This document shows positions 14,906 to 21,805 of a stretch of DNA of 27,545 nucleotides, one piece after another. The position numbers were made by a program, and so were the translations under genes. Numbering within the stretch: position 1 is the first letter of the stretch; each line of letters starts with the position of its first letter. The stretch lies in contig JAHHRG010000023.1 of assembly GCA_020025965.1 (NCBI GenBank), positions 1 to 27,545 on the forward strand, read 5' to 3'. The notes beneath the pieces were generated by a model. That model saw only the letters and a list, made by a program, of their open reading frames with translations, was not told the origin of the DNA and searched no databases. The stretch is from Sutterella sp. Lineage in GTDB: Bacteria; Pseudomonadota; Gammaproteobacteria; Burkholderiales; Burkholderiaceae_F.

Positions 14906-17353
14906 ATGGCTGGTTCTAAGCAATCGACGAAAACCGAGGCGTCCGTGACTGACGAGACGTCCGCAGTCGCGACGGAAACGAAAGTGACCGCTGCGAAAAA
15001 GCGCAAAAAGGCTGTCTCTGCCAAGATTGAGACGGCCGGATTGACGCTTTCCGTCGAAACGGTGGAAGACAACGCACCGGGCAAAAAGAAGACGACCGAA
15101 AAAGCCAAAAAGAAGGCTGAGACCGAAGCTCACGAAGTGACGACGGCTGCGGTTGCAGAAGAGAAAGCTGAAAAGCCCGCCCGCAAGACGCGTTCGCGTA
15201 AAAAGACCGCCGAAACGTCCGTTGCCGAAGAGGCCGATACCGTCGAGGCTGTCAAAGCCGCTCCCACTCCCAAAAAGCGCACCAAGAAGGCTGCTGCAAC
15301 CACCAAAGCCAAAATGAAGCCCGGCCGCAAATCGACGAAGGTCAAGAGTGACGATGACGATCTCGCCGAATTCGATGATGAAGTCGGCAGCGGTAACGAC
15401 ATCGTCGACTTGGGTGACGACGATGACGGGGGTGATTACGAAAACATCCCCGATCTGCCCGACGAGTCGGACGAAAAGTTCCGCAAGATTGCGAAGAAAA
15501 AGGGTGGCAAGTTCTTGGGCGATGCCGAAGAAACCGAATCCGGCGAAGACAGCCGTTCGAAGCTCTTTACCCTCATTCGCATGGGTAAGGAACACGGCTA
15601 CATTACTTACGCCGAAATCAACGACAATCTTCCCAACAATCTGATCGACGACGAGGCGATCGAAACGGTGGTGTCGATTCTCTCGAATTTGCACATTCCG
15701 GTCTTCGAAACCGTGCCCGACGACGATACGCTCACCATGCTCAACAACGATACCGTTGCGAGCGAGGAAGACGTTGACGAAGAAGCCGAAGTTGCGTTGT
15801 CGACCGTGGATTCCGAATTCGGCCGTACTACGGATCCGGTGCGCATTTATATGCGTGAAATGGGTTCGGTGGAACTTCTTTCCCGCGAAGGCGAAATCGA
15901 AATCAGTAAGCGTATCGAAGACGGTCTTCGCCATATGGTGCTAGCCATCTCTCGCTGCCCGCTTACAATCGAAGCCATTCTCAAGTCGGCTGAAGAAATC
16001 CGTGAAGGCTATACCGCGATTGACGATATCGTCGACGGACTGGTCATGCCCGACGATATGGGGAATGCCGTCGGTTCCCATAAGGACGAAACCGATATGG
16101 GCGCCTCGGCCATGACCGCCAGTCAGTTGAAGCTTTTGAAGGAAAAGAGCCTGGCCATTTTCGATGAAGTCACCGCTTCTTACGAAGAATTGAAGCGCTC
16201 GGTCGACGAAAAGGGCTACGGTCATCCCGATCACGAAGCGATCAAAGACAAGATTCAGGAAGAGTTGACCGGCATTCGTTTTACCGCTAAAAATGCCGAC
16301 CGCCTCTGCGACCTTTTGCGCTCTACGATCGACGAAGTTCGTTCGCGTGAAAAGGTTGTCTATAACGAAATGGTTCGCCGTACGGGCATTGACCGCAAGT
16401 GGTTCCTTGAAAACTTTGCCGAAAATGCCACGAACATGGATTGGATTGAAGAGGTCAAGACCCTCAATCCTAAGAAGGCCGAGTTGCTCGAACATATTGC
16501 ACCGACGGTTCGAGAAGAACAGCGCCATTTGACCGAATTGACAAAGCGCGCCTACATGTCGGTACCGGAACTCTTCGATATCTACAAGCGCATGGCAACG
16601 GGAGAAGCCAAGGCGAGAAACGCCAAGCGCGAAATGACGGAAGCGAATCTGCGACTCGTGATTTCCATTGCTAAGAAATACACGAACCGCGGCTTGCTGT
16701 TCCTCGACCTCATTCAGGAAGGGAACGTCGGGCTGATGAAAGCCGTCGACAAGTTTGAATACCGTCGCGGCTATAAGTTCTCCACTTATGCCACCTGGTG
16801 GATTCGTCAGGCCATTACGCGTTCGATCGCCGACCAGGCCCGTACGATTCGTATTCCGGTTCACATGATCGAAACGATCAACCGTATGAACCGTCTGATC
16901 CGTACGATTTTGCAGGAAACCGGCGTTGAACCCGATTCGAAGGAATTGGCCGCGTTGATGGAAATGCCGGAAGACAAGATTCAGAAGATCATGAAGATCG
17001 CCAAGGAACCGATTTCGATGGAAACGCCGATCGGGGACGACGACGATTCGCATCTGGGCGATTTCCTCGAAGATACGCTCACGGAATCGCCGGCCGAAGC
17101 GCTTCAGAATACAAGCCTCTCGGAAACCGTTCGTCAGGTCCTGGACAGCTTGTCGCCGCGTGAGGCAAAGGTGCTTCGCATGCGTTTCGGTATCGAAATG
17201 CAGTCTGACCATACGCTCGAAGAAGTGGGTAAACAGTTTGACGTCACTCGCGAACGCATTCGTCAGATCGAAACCAAGGCCTTGCGCAAACTTCGCCATC
17301 CGTCCCGATCCGACAAACTTCGCAGTTTTGTCGAAGCGGACGGGAAGGATTAG
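14906..17353 (+). CDS. rpoD: Primary RNA polymerase sigma factor (sigma-70)
   Basis: Housekeeping sigma factor directing RNA polymerase to most promoters. 815 residues, against 613 in E. coli. The first 200 or so are Lys/Ala/Glu-rich with an acidic stretch (about 150-190) and resemble the extended N-termini of other Burkholderiales RpoD proteins. Region 1.1 is near 215-275 (LFTLIRMGKEHGYITYAEIN), region 1.2 from about 309 (TDPVRIYMREMG), then the non-conserved insert. Region 2 is near 579-640 (EANLRLVISIAKKYTNRGLL, then STYATWWIRQAITRSIADQA). The sigma finger reads ETPIGDDDDSHLGDFLED, and region 4.2 is near 770-799 (TLEEVGKQFDVTRERIRQIE, then KALRKLRHPSRS). These segments are nearly identical to E. 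coli RpoD, so this is the canonical copy. A terminator follows at 17394, and a paralog starts 563 bases on. Confidence 0.97.
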   Translation: MAGSKQSTKTEASVTDETSAVATETKVTAAKKRKKAVSAKIETAGLTLSVETVEDNAPGKKKTTEKAKKKAETEAHEVTTAAVAEEKAEKPARKTRSRKKTAETSVAEEADTVEAVKAAPTPKKRTKKAAATTKAKMKPGRKSTKVKSDDDDLAEFDDEVGSGNDIVDLGDDDDGGDYENIPDLPDESDEKFRKIAKKKGGKFLGDAEETESGEDSRSKLFTLIRMGKEHGYITYAEINDNLPNNLIDDEAIETVVSILSNLHIPVFETVPDDDTLTMLNNDTVASEEDVDEEAEVALSTVDSEFGRTTDPVRIYMREMGSVELLSREGEIEISKRIEDGLRHMVLAISRCPLTIEAILKSAEEIREGYTAIDDIVDGLVMPDDMGNAVGSHKDETDMGASAMTASQLKLLKEKSLAIFDEVTASYEELKRSVDEKGYGHPDHEAIKDKIQEELTGIRFTAKNADRLCDLLRSTIDEVRSREKVVYNEMVRRTGIDRKWFLENFAENATNMDWIEEVKTLNPKKAELLEHIAPTVREEQRHLTELTKRAYMSVPELFDIYKRMATGEAKARNAKREMTEANLRLVISIAKKYTNRGLLFLDLIQEGNVGLMKAVDKFEYRRGYKFSTYATWWIRQAITRSIADQARTIRIPVHMIETINRMNRLIRTILQETGVEPDSKELAALMEMPEDKIQKIMKIAKEPISMETPIGDDDDSHLGDFLEDTLTESPAEALQNTSLSETVRQVLDSLSPREAKVLRMRFGIEMQSDHTLEEVGKQFDVTRERIRQIETKALRKLRHPSRSDKLRSFVEADGKD

Positions 17354-17393
17354 CTTGTAAGCGTCGAAAAACGAGGCGAAAATCATTCCGTTA

Positions 17394-17430
17394 AAAACGC
17401 CGATCTTCTGATGATGAAGGTCGGCTTTTT
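17394..17430. terminator. Terminator after rpoD, usable in both directions
   Basis: GCCGATCTTC (17399-17408) pairs with GAAGGTCGGC (17416-17425, one G-U) around a 7-base loop. T's follow on the plus strand and an A-run precedes it (T's on the minus strand). It ends rpoD and could also stop RNA from the minus-strand promoter candidate at 17461-17488. Confidence 0.85.
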
Positions 17431-17460
17431 ACGTTTTCGGCATCCCCAAAATGCTCTGCA

Positions 17461-17488
17461 TGTATAAAAGGAGATTTTCGGTTGTCAA
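17461..17488 (-). promoter_or_regulatory. Minus-strand promoter candidate facing the rpoD terminator
   Basis: On the minus strand TTGACA (17488-17483) is a perfect -35, separated by 16 bases from TATACA (17466-17461). It would direct a short RNA of about 60 bases that ends at the bidirectional terminator 17394-17430. Its -35 overlaps the plus-strand -35 of the second sigma gene. Confidence 0.4.
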
Positions 17489-17510
17489 GAGCCCCTCGGA
17501 GTGGTATGCT
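17482..17510 (+). promoter_or_regulatory. Promoter of the second sigma-70 gene
   Basis: TTGTCA (17482-17487), a 17-base spacer, then TATGCT (17505-17510), preceded by TG one base upstream, so it has a full extended -10 (TGGTATGCT). The predicted RNA start is near 17517, some 400 bases ahead of the coding start at 17917. Confidence 0.6.
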
Positions 17511-17516
17511 GTCAAT

Positions 17517-17916
17517 CTTTTTCGCCGTTTGTTCTGCTCAGGACAGACGTTGTTTGCCGTTACGCCGGCGACCCGCCCGAAATAGTCCGTTCAGTGCAAA
17601 GGACTAGCGATTCGAAAGAGGCAAGGTAATGCAGGTGCCCGTCAACGGACAGCGCTTACGGTGAAAGGGAAAAATACGAATTACGGCAACCCCCTGATCG
17701 AACAGAGCTCAAGCGGGCGGGAAATCTTCGAAGTCCATTGTGACCCGGCTCCGACGGAAGCAGTCTTATCCGCCTGGCGACCCCTTAACGAAGAATCCGC
17801 TTGAGGTCATCCGTCACGGGTTGAAGCATAAATACCGGAAACAGTTGCGGCGCTCTTTAAAGAGAAAAGGGCGTCGATTTTGTTGTTTCTAGGAAAATAG
17901 AGACTGAAAACCAAAC
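17517..17916 (+). other. About 400-base structured leader of the second sigma gene
   Basis: No known riboswitch, RNase P, tmRNA, 6S or SRP RNA pattern was recognised. Local hairpins: GTTTGTTCT (17527-17535) with AGGACAGAC (17540-17548), and TAGTCC (17583-17588) with GGACTA (17601-17606). GGCGG near 17716-17720 can pair with CCGCC near 17770-17774. CGCTCTTT (17851-17858) pairs with AAAGGGCG (17866-17873), overlapping the 12-base palindrome CTCTTTAAAGAG (17853-17864). An 11-codon ORF at 17629 has a strong ribosome binding site. The sigma gene itself has only a weak site. The region may be a regulatory leader or may include a separate small RNA. Confidence 0.45.
17629..17664 (+). CDS. Possible 11-residue leader peptide
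   Basis: ATG 17629 follows AAAGAGG (17615-17621) at 7-base spacing, one of the better ribosome binding sites in the window. The frame reads MQVPVNGQRLR and stops at TGA 17662-17664. That stop overlaps a GTG (GTGA) opening a 47-codon frame, 17661-17804 (KGKNTNYGNPLIEQSSSGRE and on), which I could not assign. Both may be chance frames. If translated, the short peptide could control folding of the leader. Not supported by any family. Confidence 0.2.
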   Translation: MQVPVNGQRLR

Positions 17917-19848
17917 ATGAAGACGAACGAAAACGCTTACGACAACGACGAAAACGATCCGGATCTTGACGATGAACAGATCGACGATCGTGATGTCGAC
18001 ACGCTCGCTGAACTCGATCGCGAGTCTGCCGAAGACGAAGATTCGGACTCTTCTCCTCTCCAGTCCCATGGCGGCAACGGTTACGGCGCCCTGGTTCGAC
18101 TCGGTCGCTCCCGCGGCTGGGTGACGGTTGAGGAAATCAACGACCATTTGCCTGAAAGTGCCGTTCGTACGGCTGAGAACGTTCAGGAAATTACCGACGC
18201 GCTTGCTCGTTTGTCGATCAAGGTGTTCGAAGCGCTCCCCGACGAAGAAGACCTTCTGATGGCCGGCGGCGGTGTGGACGACACGGAAGATATCGACGAC
18301 GACGATGCTGCGACGATGCTTACGCCGGAAGAATCCGCCGGGCTTTCCAAGGACCCCTTGCGCGCTTATCTGCGTGGCGTGGGTTCCCACAAGCTTTTGA
18401 CGCGTGCCGGTGAAATCGAAGTTGCCAAGTCGATCGAAATGTTCACGGGCCGTTTGGTGACGACGCTTGTTCAGTCCCCGATGGTTGTTAACGAACTCTG
18501 CAAGCTCGCCGAAAGCTTGCGCGATCCGGATACGCCCGTTGATACGCTCGTTGACGGTTTGACCGACAAGCATATCGAAGAAACGGAAGACGGTGCTACC
18601 GACATCGGTGCCGCCGCCATGACGCTCGAACAGCTCGAAGACCTTCGCGAACGCGTGTTGGAAACTTTCGATGCCTGCCGTGAAGAAGTCGAAATCATTC
18701 GTGCCAACTTCGGTCCGAATGGCGACATCAAAGCCTATAACGGTGCTTGCGCCCGTATTGCCGTTTTGCTTGAACCGGTTCGTTTCTCCGTGAAGGTTGT
18801 CACGCAGTTGACTGACTTGGTCGGCGAACATACCGACAAGGTTAAAGAGATCTTGAAGAATATGCGTACGGTTCTCGTCAACCAGTGCCATATGCCGACG
18901 CGCGACGCTCTTGATCTCATCAATGGCGATCCGTCCCGCGAAGGTCTCTTTGAGAAGCTCTCGAAGACGAAGAAGTCTTGGGCACCGGCTATCGAACGCA
19001 ACTTGGGTGTTTTGTTGAGCCAGCAGAAGAGCCTTCGCGAACTTGAAGCCGAAGCACTTATGTCCGTTTCGACCATGCGCGAATTGAACCGCCTTCTGAA
19101 GCTTGCTCAGGCCAACCTCATGCAGGCAAAGGCTCGCATGATCGAAGCCAACCTTCGTCTGGTGATTTCCATCGCCAAGGGTTACGTGAACCGCGGTCTT
19201 GCCATGACCGACCTGATTCAGGAAGGCAACCTCGGCCTGATGAAGGCCGTCGACAAATTTGAATACCGCCGCGGCTACAAGTTCTCCACCTACGCCACGT
19301 GGTGGGTTCGCCAGTCCGTGACGCGTGCCGTTGCTGACTTCGGTAATACGATTCGTATTCCGGTCCATATGACGGAGTCCTACAACAAGATTCGTCGCCA
19401 CAAGCAGCATTTCTTGCAGGAACACGGCCGTCAGCCGACCGAACAGGAATTGTCCGAATTGGCTGATCTTCCCTTGGCCAAGGTTCAGCTTCTGACGCAG
19501 GCCATGCGAGGTGTGGAATCCATCGACGCTCCGATCGGGGATGACGAAGATGCAACGAAGCTCGACTTTGTGCGCGGCGACGAACGCGACGATCCGAGCC
19601 GCGCTTTCCAGGATCACTCCATGGTCGACTGCGTAAAGAAGTCCTTGGACGAACTCGCTCCGCGTGAAGCACAGGTGCTTCGTCTTCGTTACGGTATCGG
19701 TACTAATAAGGACCATACGCTCGAAGAAGTCGGTCACGCTCTCGGTTTGACGCGCGAACGCGTTCGTCAGATCGAATCCGCGGCGATTCGCAAGCTGCGA
19801 GGTCCGGAATTCCAGGATCGTCTGCACGACTATCTGAGCGAAAGCTAG
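17917..19848 (+). CDS. Second RpoD-like sigma-70 factor (tandem paralog)
   Basis: 643 residues; predicted sigma factor of the primary (group 1/2) type. It keeps a region 1.1-like domain near residues 50-110 (YGALVRLGRSRGWVTVEEIN), which RpoS- and RpoH-type factors lack. Region 1.2 begins near 145 (KDPLRAYLRGVGSHKLLTRA), followed by a large non-conserved insert. Region 2 is near 409-470 (VDKFEYRRGYKFSTYATWWV, then RQSVTRAVADFGNTIRIPVH). Region 4.2 begins near 601 (TLEEVGHALGLTRERVRQIE). The -10-reading Q and T of region 2.4 and the H and E of region 3.0 are kept. Differences from rpoD at 14906: DQART becomes DFGNT; the finger HLGDF becomes TKLDF; and after the recognition helix TKALRKLRHP becomes SAAIRKLRGP. 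It lacks the 150-200-residue Lys-rich N-terminus. It has its own promoter and ends at a perfect terminator. Confidence 0.93.
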   Translation: MKTNENAYDNDENDPDLDDEQIDDRDVDTLAELDRESAEDEDSDSSPLQSHGGNGYGALVRLGRSRGWVTVEEINDHLPESAVRTAENVQEITDALARLSIKVFEALPDEEDLLMAGGGVDDTEDIDDDDAATMLTPEESAGLSKDPLRAYLRGVGSHKLLTRAGEIEVAKSIEMFTGRLVTTLVQSPMVVNELCKLAESLRDPDTPVDTLVDGLTDKHIEETEDGATDIGAAAMTLEQLEDLRERVLETFDACREEVEIIRANFGPNGDIKAYNGACARIAVLLEPVRFSVKVVTQLTDLVGEHTDKVKEILKNMRTVLVNQCHMPTRDALDLINGDPSREGLFEKLSKTKKSWAPAIERNLGVLLSQQKSLRELEAEALMSVSTMRELNRLLKLAQANLMQAKARMIEANLRLVISIAKGYVNRGLAMTDLIQEGNLGLMKAVDKFEYRRGYKFSTYATWWVRQSVTRAVADFGNTIRIPVHMTESYNKIRRHKQHFLQEHGRQPTEQELSELADLPLAKVQLLTQAMRGVESIDAPIGDDEDATKLDFVRGDERDDPSRAFQDHSMVDCVKKSLDELAPREAQVLRLRYGIGTNKDHTLEEVGHALGLTRERVRQIESAAIRKLRGPEFQDRLHDYLSES

Positions 19849-19872
19849 TCCTTTTGGGAATCGGCTATCGTC

Positions 19873-19900
19873 AAAAAGGCGCCTTCGGGCGCCTTTTTCG
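19873..19900 (+). terminator. Terminator after the second sigma gene
   Basis: A perfect 11-base stem, AAAAAGGCGCC (19873-19883) with GGCGCCTTTTT (19888-19898), closed by a TTCG tetraloop. It starts 25 bases past the stop codon. Confidence 0.95.
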
Positions 19901-19960
19901 TTGATCGCGAAAGGAAAAAAAGAAATTTTTTGCCAGCTTCTCGCGCTTTATCGCCGATTT

Positions 19961-19970
19961 CTGTAAAATA
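19961..19970 (+). promoter_or_regulatory. Candidate -10 element of the CAU-anticodon tRNA
   Basis: TAAAAT (19964-19969) inside CTGTAAAATA lies 13 bases before the tRNA 5' end, a good place for a -10. No clear -35 hexamer is seen 16-18 bases upstream. Confidence 0.4.
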
Positions 19971-19982
19971 AACATTTCTCGT

Positions 19983-20059
19983 GGGCCTGTAGCCAAGTTG
20001 GTTAAGGCACCGGACTCATAATCTGGCTATCCTGGGTTCAAGTCCCAGCGGGCCCACCA
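19983..20059 (+). tRNA. tRNA with CAU anticodon, probably tRNA-Ile2 (lysidine type)
   Basis: A 77-base cloverleaf with encoded CCA. The acceptor stem GGGCCTG / CGGGCCC has one G-T pair. The D arm is GCC/GGC, the anticodon stem CCGGA / TCTGG with loop CTCATAA (anticodon CAT), and the T arm CTGGG-TTCAAGT-CCCAG. A CAT anticodon means initiator Met, elongator Met or Ile2. The acceptor stem with C4-G69, discriminator A73 and the TTCAAGTCC T-loop resemble tRNA-Ile2, in which TilS converts C34 to lysidine to read AUA. The paired first base pair (G-C) argues against the bacterial initiator. Elongator Met cannot be excluded. Confidence 0.9.
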
Positions 20060-20072
20060 GAATTCCCATCTC

Positions 20073-20102
20073 CTTTGTCAGAAAGTCGCACTTTCAACAA
20101 AG
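20073..20102 (+). repeat. Hairpin between the tRNA and rhlE
   Basis: CTTTGT-ca-GAAAGT (20073-20086) pairs with ACTTTC-a-ACAAAG (20090-20102), giving 12 base pairs with a small internal loop and a CGC loop. No T-run follows, so it is not a terminator. It may be a processing or stability element if tRNA and rhlE share a transcript. Confidence 0.5.
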
Positions 20103-20145
20103 CGAATCTCTCTCCCACATTTCTGAAGAAGAGTTCTCTCGCAGA

Positions 20146-21570
20146 ATGTCATCGTTCTCCCAATTCAATCTCGATCCCCGTATTCTGTCCGCTATTGAGC
20201 GTATGGGCTATCAGGAGCCTACGCCGATTCAGATGGAAGCCATCCCGGTGGTCATGAACGGCGGTGATGTCATGGGGGCTGCCCAGACGGGCACCGGTAA
20301 GACCGCAAGTTTCGGGTTGCCGCTTATCTCCCGTATTCTTCATCATGCCAACACGTCGATGTCGCCCGCTCGCCATCCGGTTCGTGCGCTGATTCTCACG
20401 CCGACCCGCGAACTGGCCGATCAGGTCTCGAAGAATCTCACGGCCTACGCCGCCGATACGCCTCTGCGCTCCGGTGTCGTTTACGGCGGTGTGGACATTC
20501 GCCCGCAGTCCGATATGTTGCGTCGCGGGGTGGAGATCTTGACGGCAACGCCGGGCCGTTTGCTCGATCATCTTGAACAGCGTGCCACCAACCTCTCGCA
20601 GGTTGAGATCGTGGTGCTCGATGAAGCCGACCGTATGCTTGATATGGGATTCCTTCCCGATATCAGCCGTATTCTGAAGCTCATCCCGGCCAATCGTCAG
20701 AGCTTGATGTTCTCCGCCACTTTCTCCGAAGACATCACGAAGCTCGCGAAGAATTTCCTTCGTCCGAATCCTACCGTGATTGAAGTCGCTCGTCAGAATC
20801 AGACGGCCGAAACCGTCACGCAGGAAGTCCTTCAGGTCCTCGACCGTGAAAAGACGGACGTTTTGATTGATATCCTCAAGACGCGCGGCGAAAACAATCA
20901 GCCGATGCAGCAGGTGATCGTCTTTGTGAACGCCAAGGTGACCTGCCGCCGTCTCGCTCGCACGCTTGAACGCGTCGGTATCAATGCCGATGCCATTCAC
21001 GGCGATAAGACGCAGGAAGAGCGCCAGACGGCTCTGGACGGCTTTAAAGCGGGGACAATTCACGTGCTCGTGGCGACCGATGTGGCCGCTCGCGGTCTCG
21101 ATATTAAAGAGTTGCCCTGCGTGATCAACTACGATGTGCCGTTCTGCGCTGAAGACTATGTGCATCGTATCGGTCGAACCGGTCGTGCCGGTGCTCACGG
21201 CTTGGCTGTTATGTTGGCGACGAGCGAAGACGACAAGTTGATTGACGCGATCGAAAAGTTGACGAAGCAGTCCTTTACTCAGGTGCCGACTCGTCCGCTT
21301 TCTCGCCGCGCCCGTTCCGAAATGCGTCACGAACGCGAATCCATGGAACGTCCCGATACGCCGGAAGACGAACGCGCCGCTCGAGATCGTGCCCGTGCTT
21401 ATGTACCGCCTTCTCAGCGTCATCGCGATCCGATCTTTGATACGCCGTATCGCGAACGTCAACCTCAGCGTACAAAGCCGGAAGAACTCCACGTCTTCGA
21501 ACGTGAAGTCAGAAAGCCTCGGCAGCTCGCCGCTCTCTTGGGTGGTATGCGTATCCCGCTCAAGGACTGA
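20146..21570 (+). CDS. rhlE: DEAD-box ATP-dependent RNA helicase, RhlE type
   Basis: Unwinds RNA duplexes; RhlE-type helicases act in ribosome assembly, RNA decay and cold adaptation. 474 residues. Q motif with FSQFNLDPRILSAIERMGYQ then EPTPIQ near 4-28, Walker A AQTGTGKT 46-53, PTRELA, GG and TPGR motifs, DEAD at 159-162, SAT 190-192. The second RecA domain follows, with ATDVAARGLDIKELPCVINYDVP and HRIGRTGRAG. The C-terminal roughly 110 residues are basic and charged, as in RhlE, ending QLAALLGGMRIPLKD. ATG 20146; 86 bases downstream of the tRNA with no terminator between, so readthrough is possible. A terminator follows at 21597. Confidence 0.92.
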   Translation: MSSFSQFNLDPRILSAIERMGYQEPTPIQMEAIPVVMNGGDVMGAAQTGTGKTASFGLPLISRILHHANTSMSPARHPVRALILTPTRELADQVSKNLTAYAADTPLRSGVVYGGVDIRPQSDMLRRGVEILTATPGRLLDHLEQRATNLSQVEIVVLDEADRMLDMGFLPDISRILKLIPANRQSLMFSATFSEDITKLAKNFLRPNPTVIEVARQNQTAETVTQEVLQVLDREKTDVLIDILKTRGENNQPMQQVIVFVNAKVTCRRLARTLERVGINADAIHGDKTQEERQTALDGFKAGTIHVLVATDVAARGLDIKELPCVINYDVPFCAEDYVHRIGRTGRAGAHGLAVMLATSEDDKLIDAIEKLTKQSFTQVPTRPLSRRARSEMRHERESMERPDTPEDERAARDRARAYVPPSQRHRDPIFDTPYRERQPQRTKPEELHVFEREVRKPRQLAALLGGMRIPLKD

Positions 21571-21596
21571 TGGCCTTTCGTCGTCGAAAAGTGAAA

Positions 21597-21632
21597 AAAG
21601 CTCACGCCTAAAAACGTGAGCTTTGTTTTTTC
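21597..21632 (+). terminator. Terminator after rhlE
   Basis: A perfect 10-base stem AAAGCTCACG (21597-21606) / CGTGAGCTTT (21615-21624) with an 8-base loop. A T-rich tract with one G follows to 21632. Confidence 0.88.
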
Positions 21633-21651
21633 CGCCGAATCTTCCGGGCAT

Positions 21652-21686
21652 AAAAAAGCCCGTAGTCGGCAAGTCCGGCTATGGGC
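21652..21686 (-). terminator. Terminator of the tRNA-Glu gene
   Basis: On the minus strand, 21686-21675 pairs with 21669-21658 over 12 bases (two G-U pairs; core GCCC..GGGC) around a 5-base loop. It runs into six T's (21657-21652). It lies 11 bases past the tRNA CCA end. Confidence 0.85.
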
Positions 21687-21696
21687 AAATCATTTG

Positions 21697-21772
21697 TGGC
21701 GTCCCCAATGGGATTCGAACCCGTGTTCGCTGCGTGAGGGGCAGCCGTCCTAGGCCTCTAGACGATGGGGAC
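21697..21772 (-). tRNA. tRNA-Glu (CUC anticodon) with atypical features
   Basis: A 76-base cloverleaf with encoded CCA on the minus strand. The acceptor GTCCCCA / TGGGGAC is fully paired, and the D arm GTC..GAC with TCTAGAGGCCTAGG is typical of tRNA-Glu. The anticodon stem is GCTGC / GCAGC with loop CCCTCAC, so the anticodon is CTC (Glu, reads GAG). Two oddities are visible. Position 33, almost always U, is C. The T stem ACGGG / CCCAT has a C50-A64 mismatch. It may still be functional, since the rest pairs well and a terminator follows. It lies about 200 bases downstream of gltX, its cognate synthetase gene, on the same strand but behind a terminator. Confidence 0.9.
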
Positions 21773-21805
21773 GTCGATAGAAGTGATAAGTTTACGCCTT
21801 TCTTG

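Noticed and set aside
14780..15934. 384-codon antisense frame at the rpoD 5' end with Phe/Gly/Leu-rich repeats
   Set aside because: The repeat look comes from the Lys/Ala/Glu-rich N-terminus of RpoD read backwards.
15941..17386. 481-codon open frame antisense to rpoD
   Set aside because: Follows from the codon bias of the real gene on the other strand; no family resemblance, and rpoD is certain.
17661..17804. 47-codon GTG-initiated frame in the same leader
   Set aside because: No ribosome binding site of its own and no recognisable family. An open run of this length is expected by chance in a region of this size, so it is mentioned but not called.
17517..17880. Possible RNase P, tmRNA, SRP, cobalamin, TPP or c-di-GMP RNA in the leader of the second sigma gene
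   Set aside because: Short matches such as GGAAGCAG or CCTGATC occur, but the conserved order and core pairings of those RNAs are missing.
17857..19827. 656-codon open frame antisense to the second sigma gene
   Set aside because: Very long, but mirrors the coding strand. The sigma protein shows clear family motifs, while the antisense product is low in recognisable structure.
20149..21672. 507-codon open frame antisense to rhlE
   Set aside because: Shadow of the helicase gene; no domain recognised.
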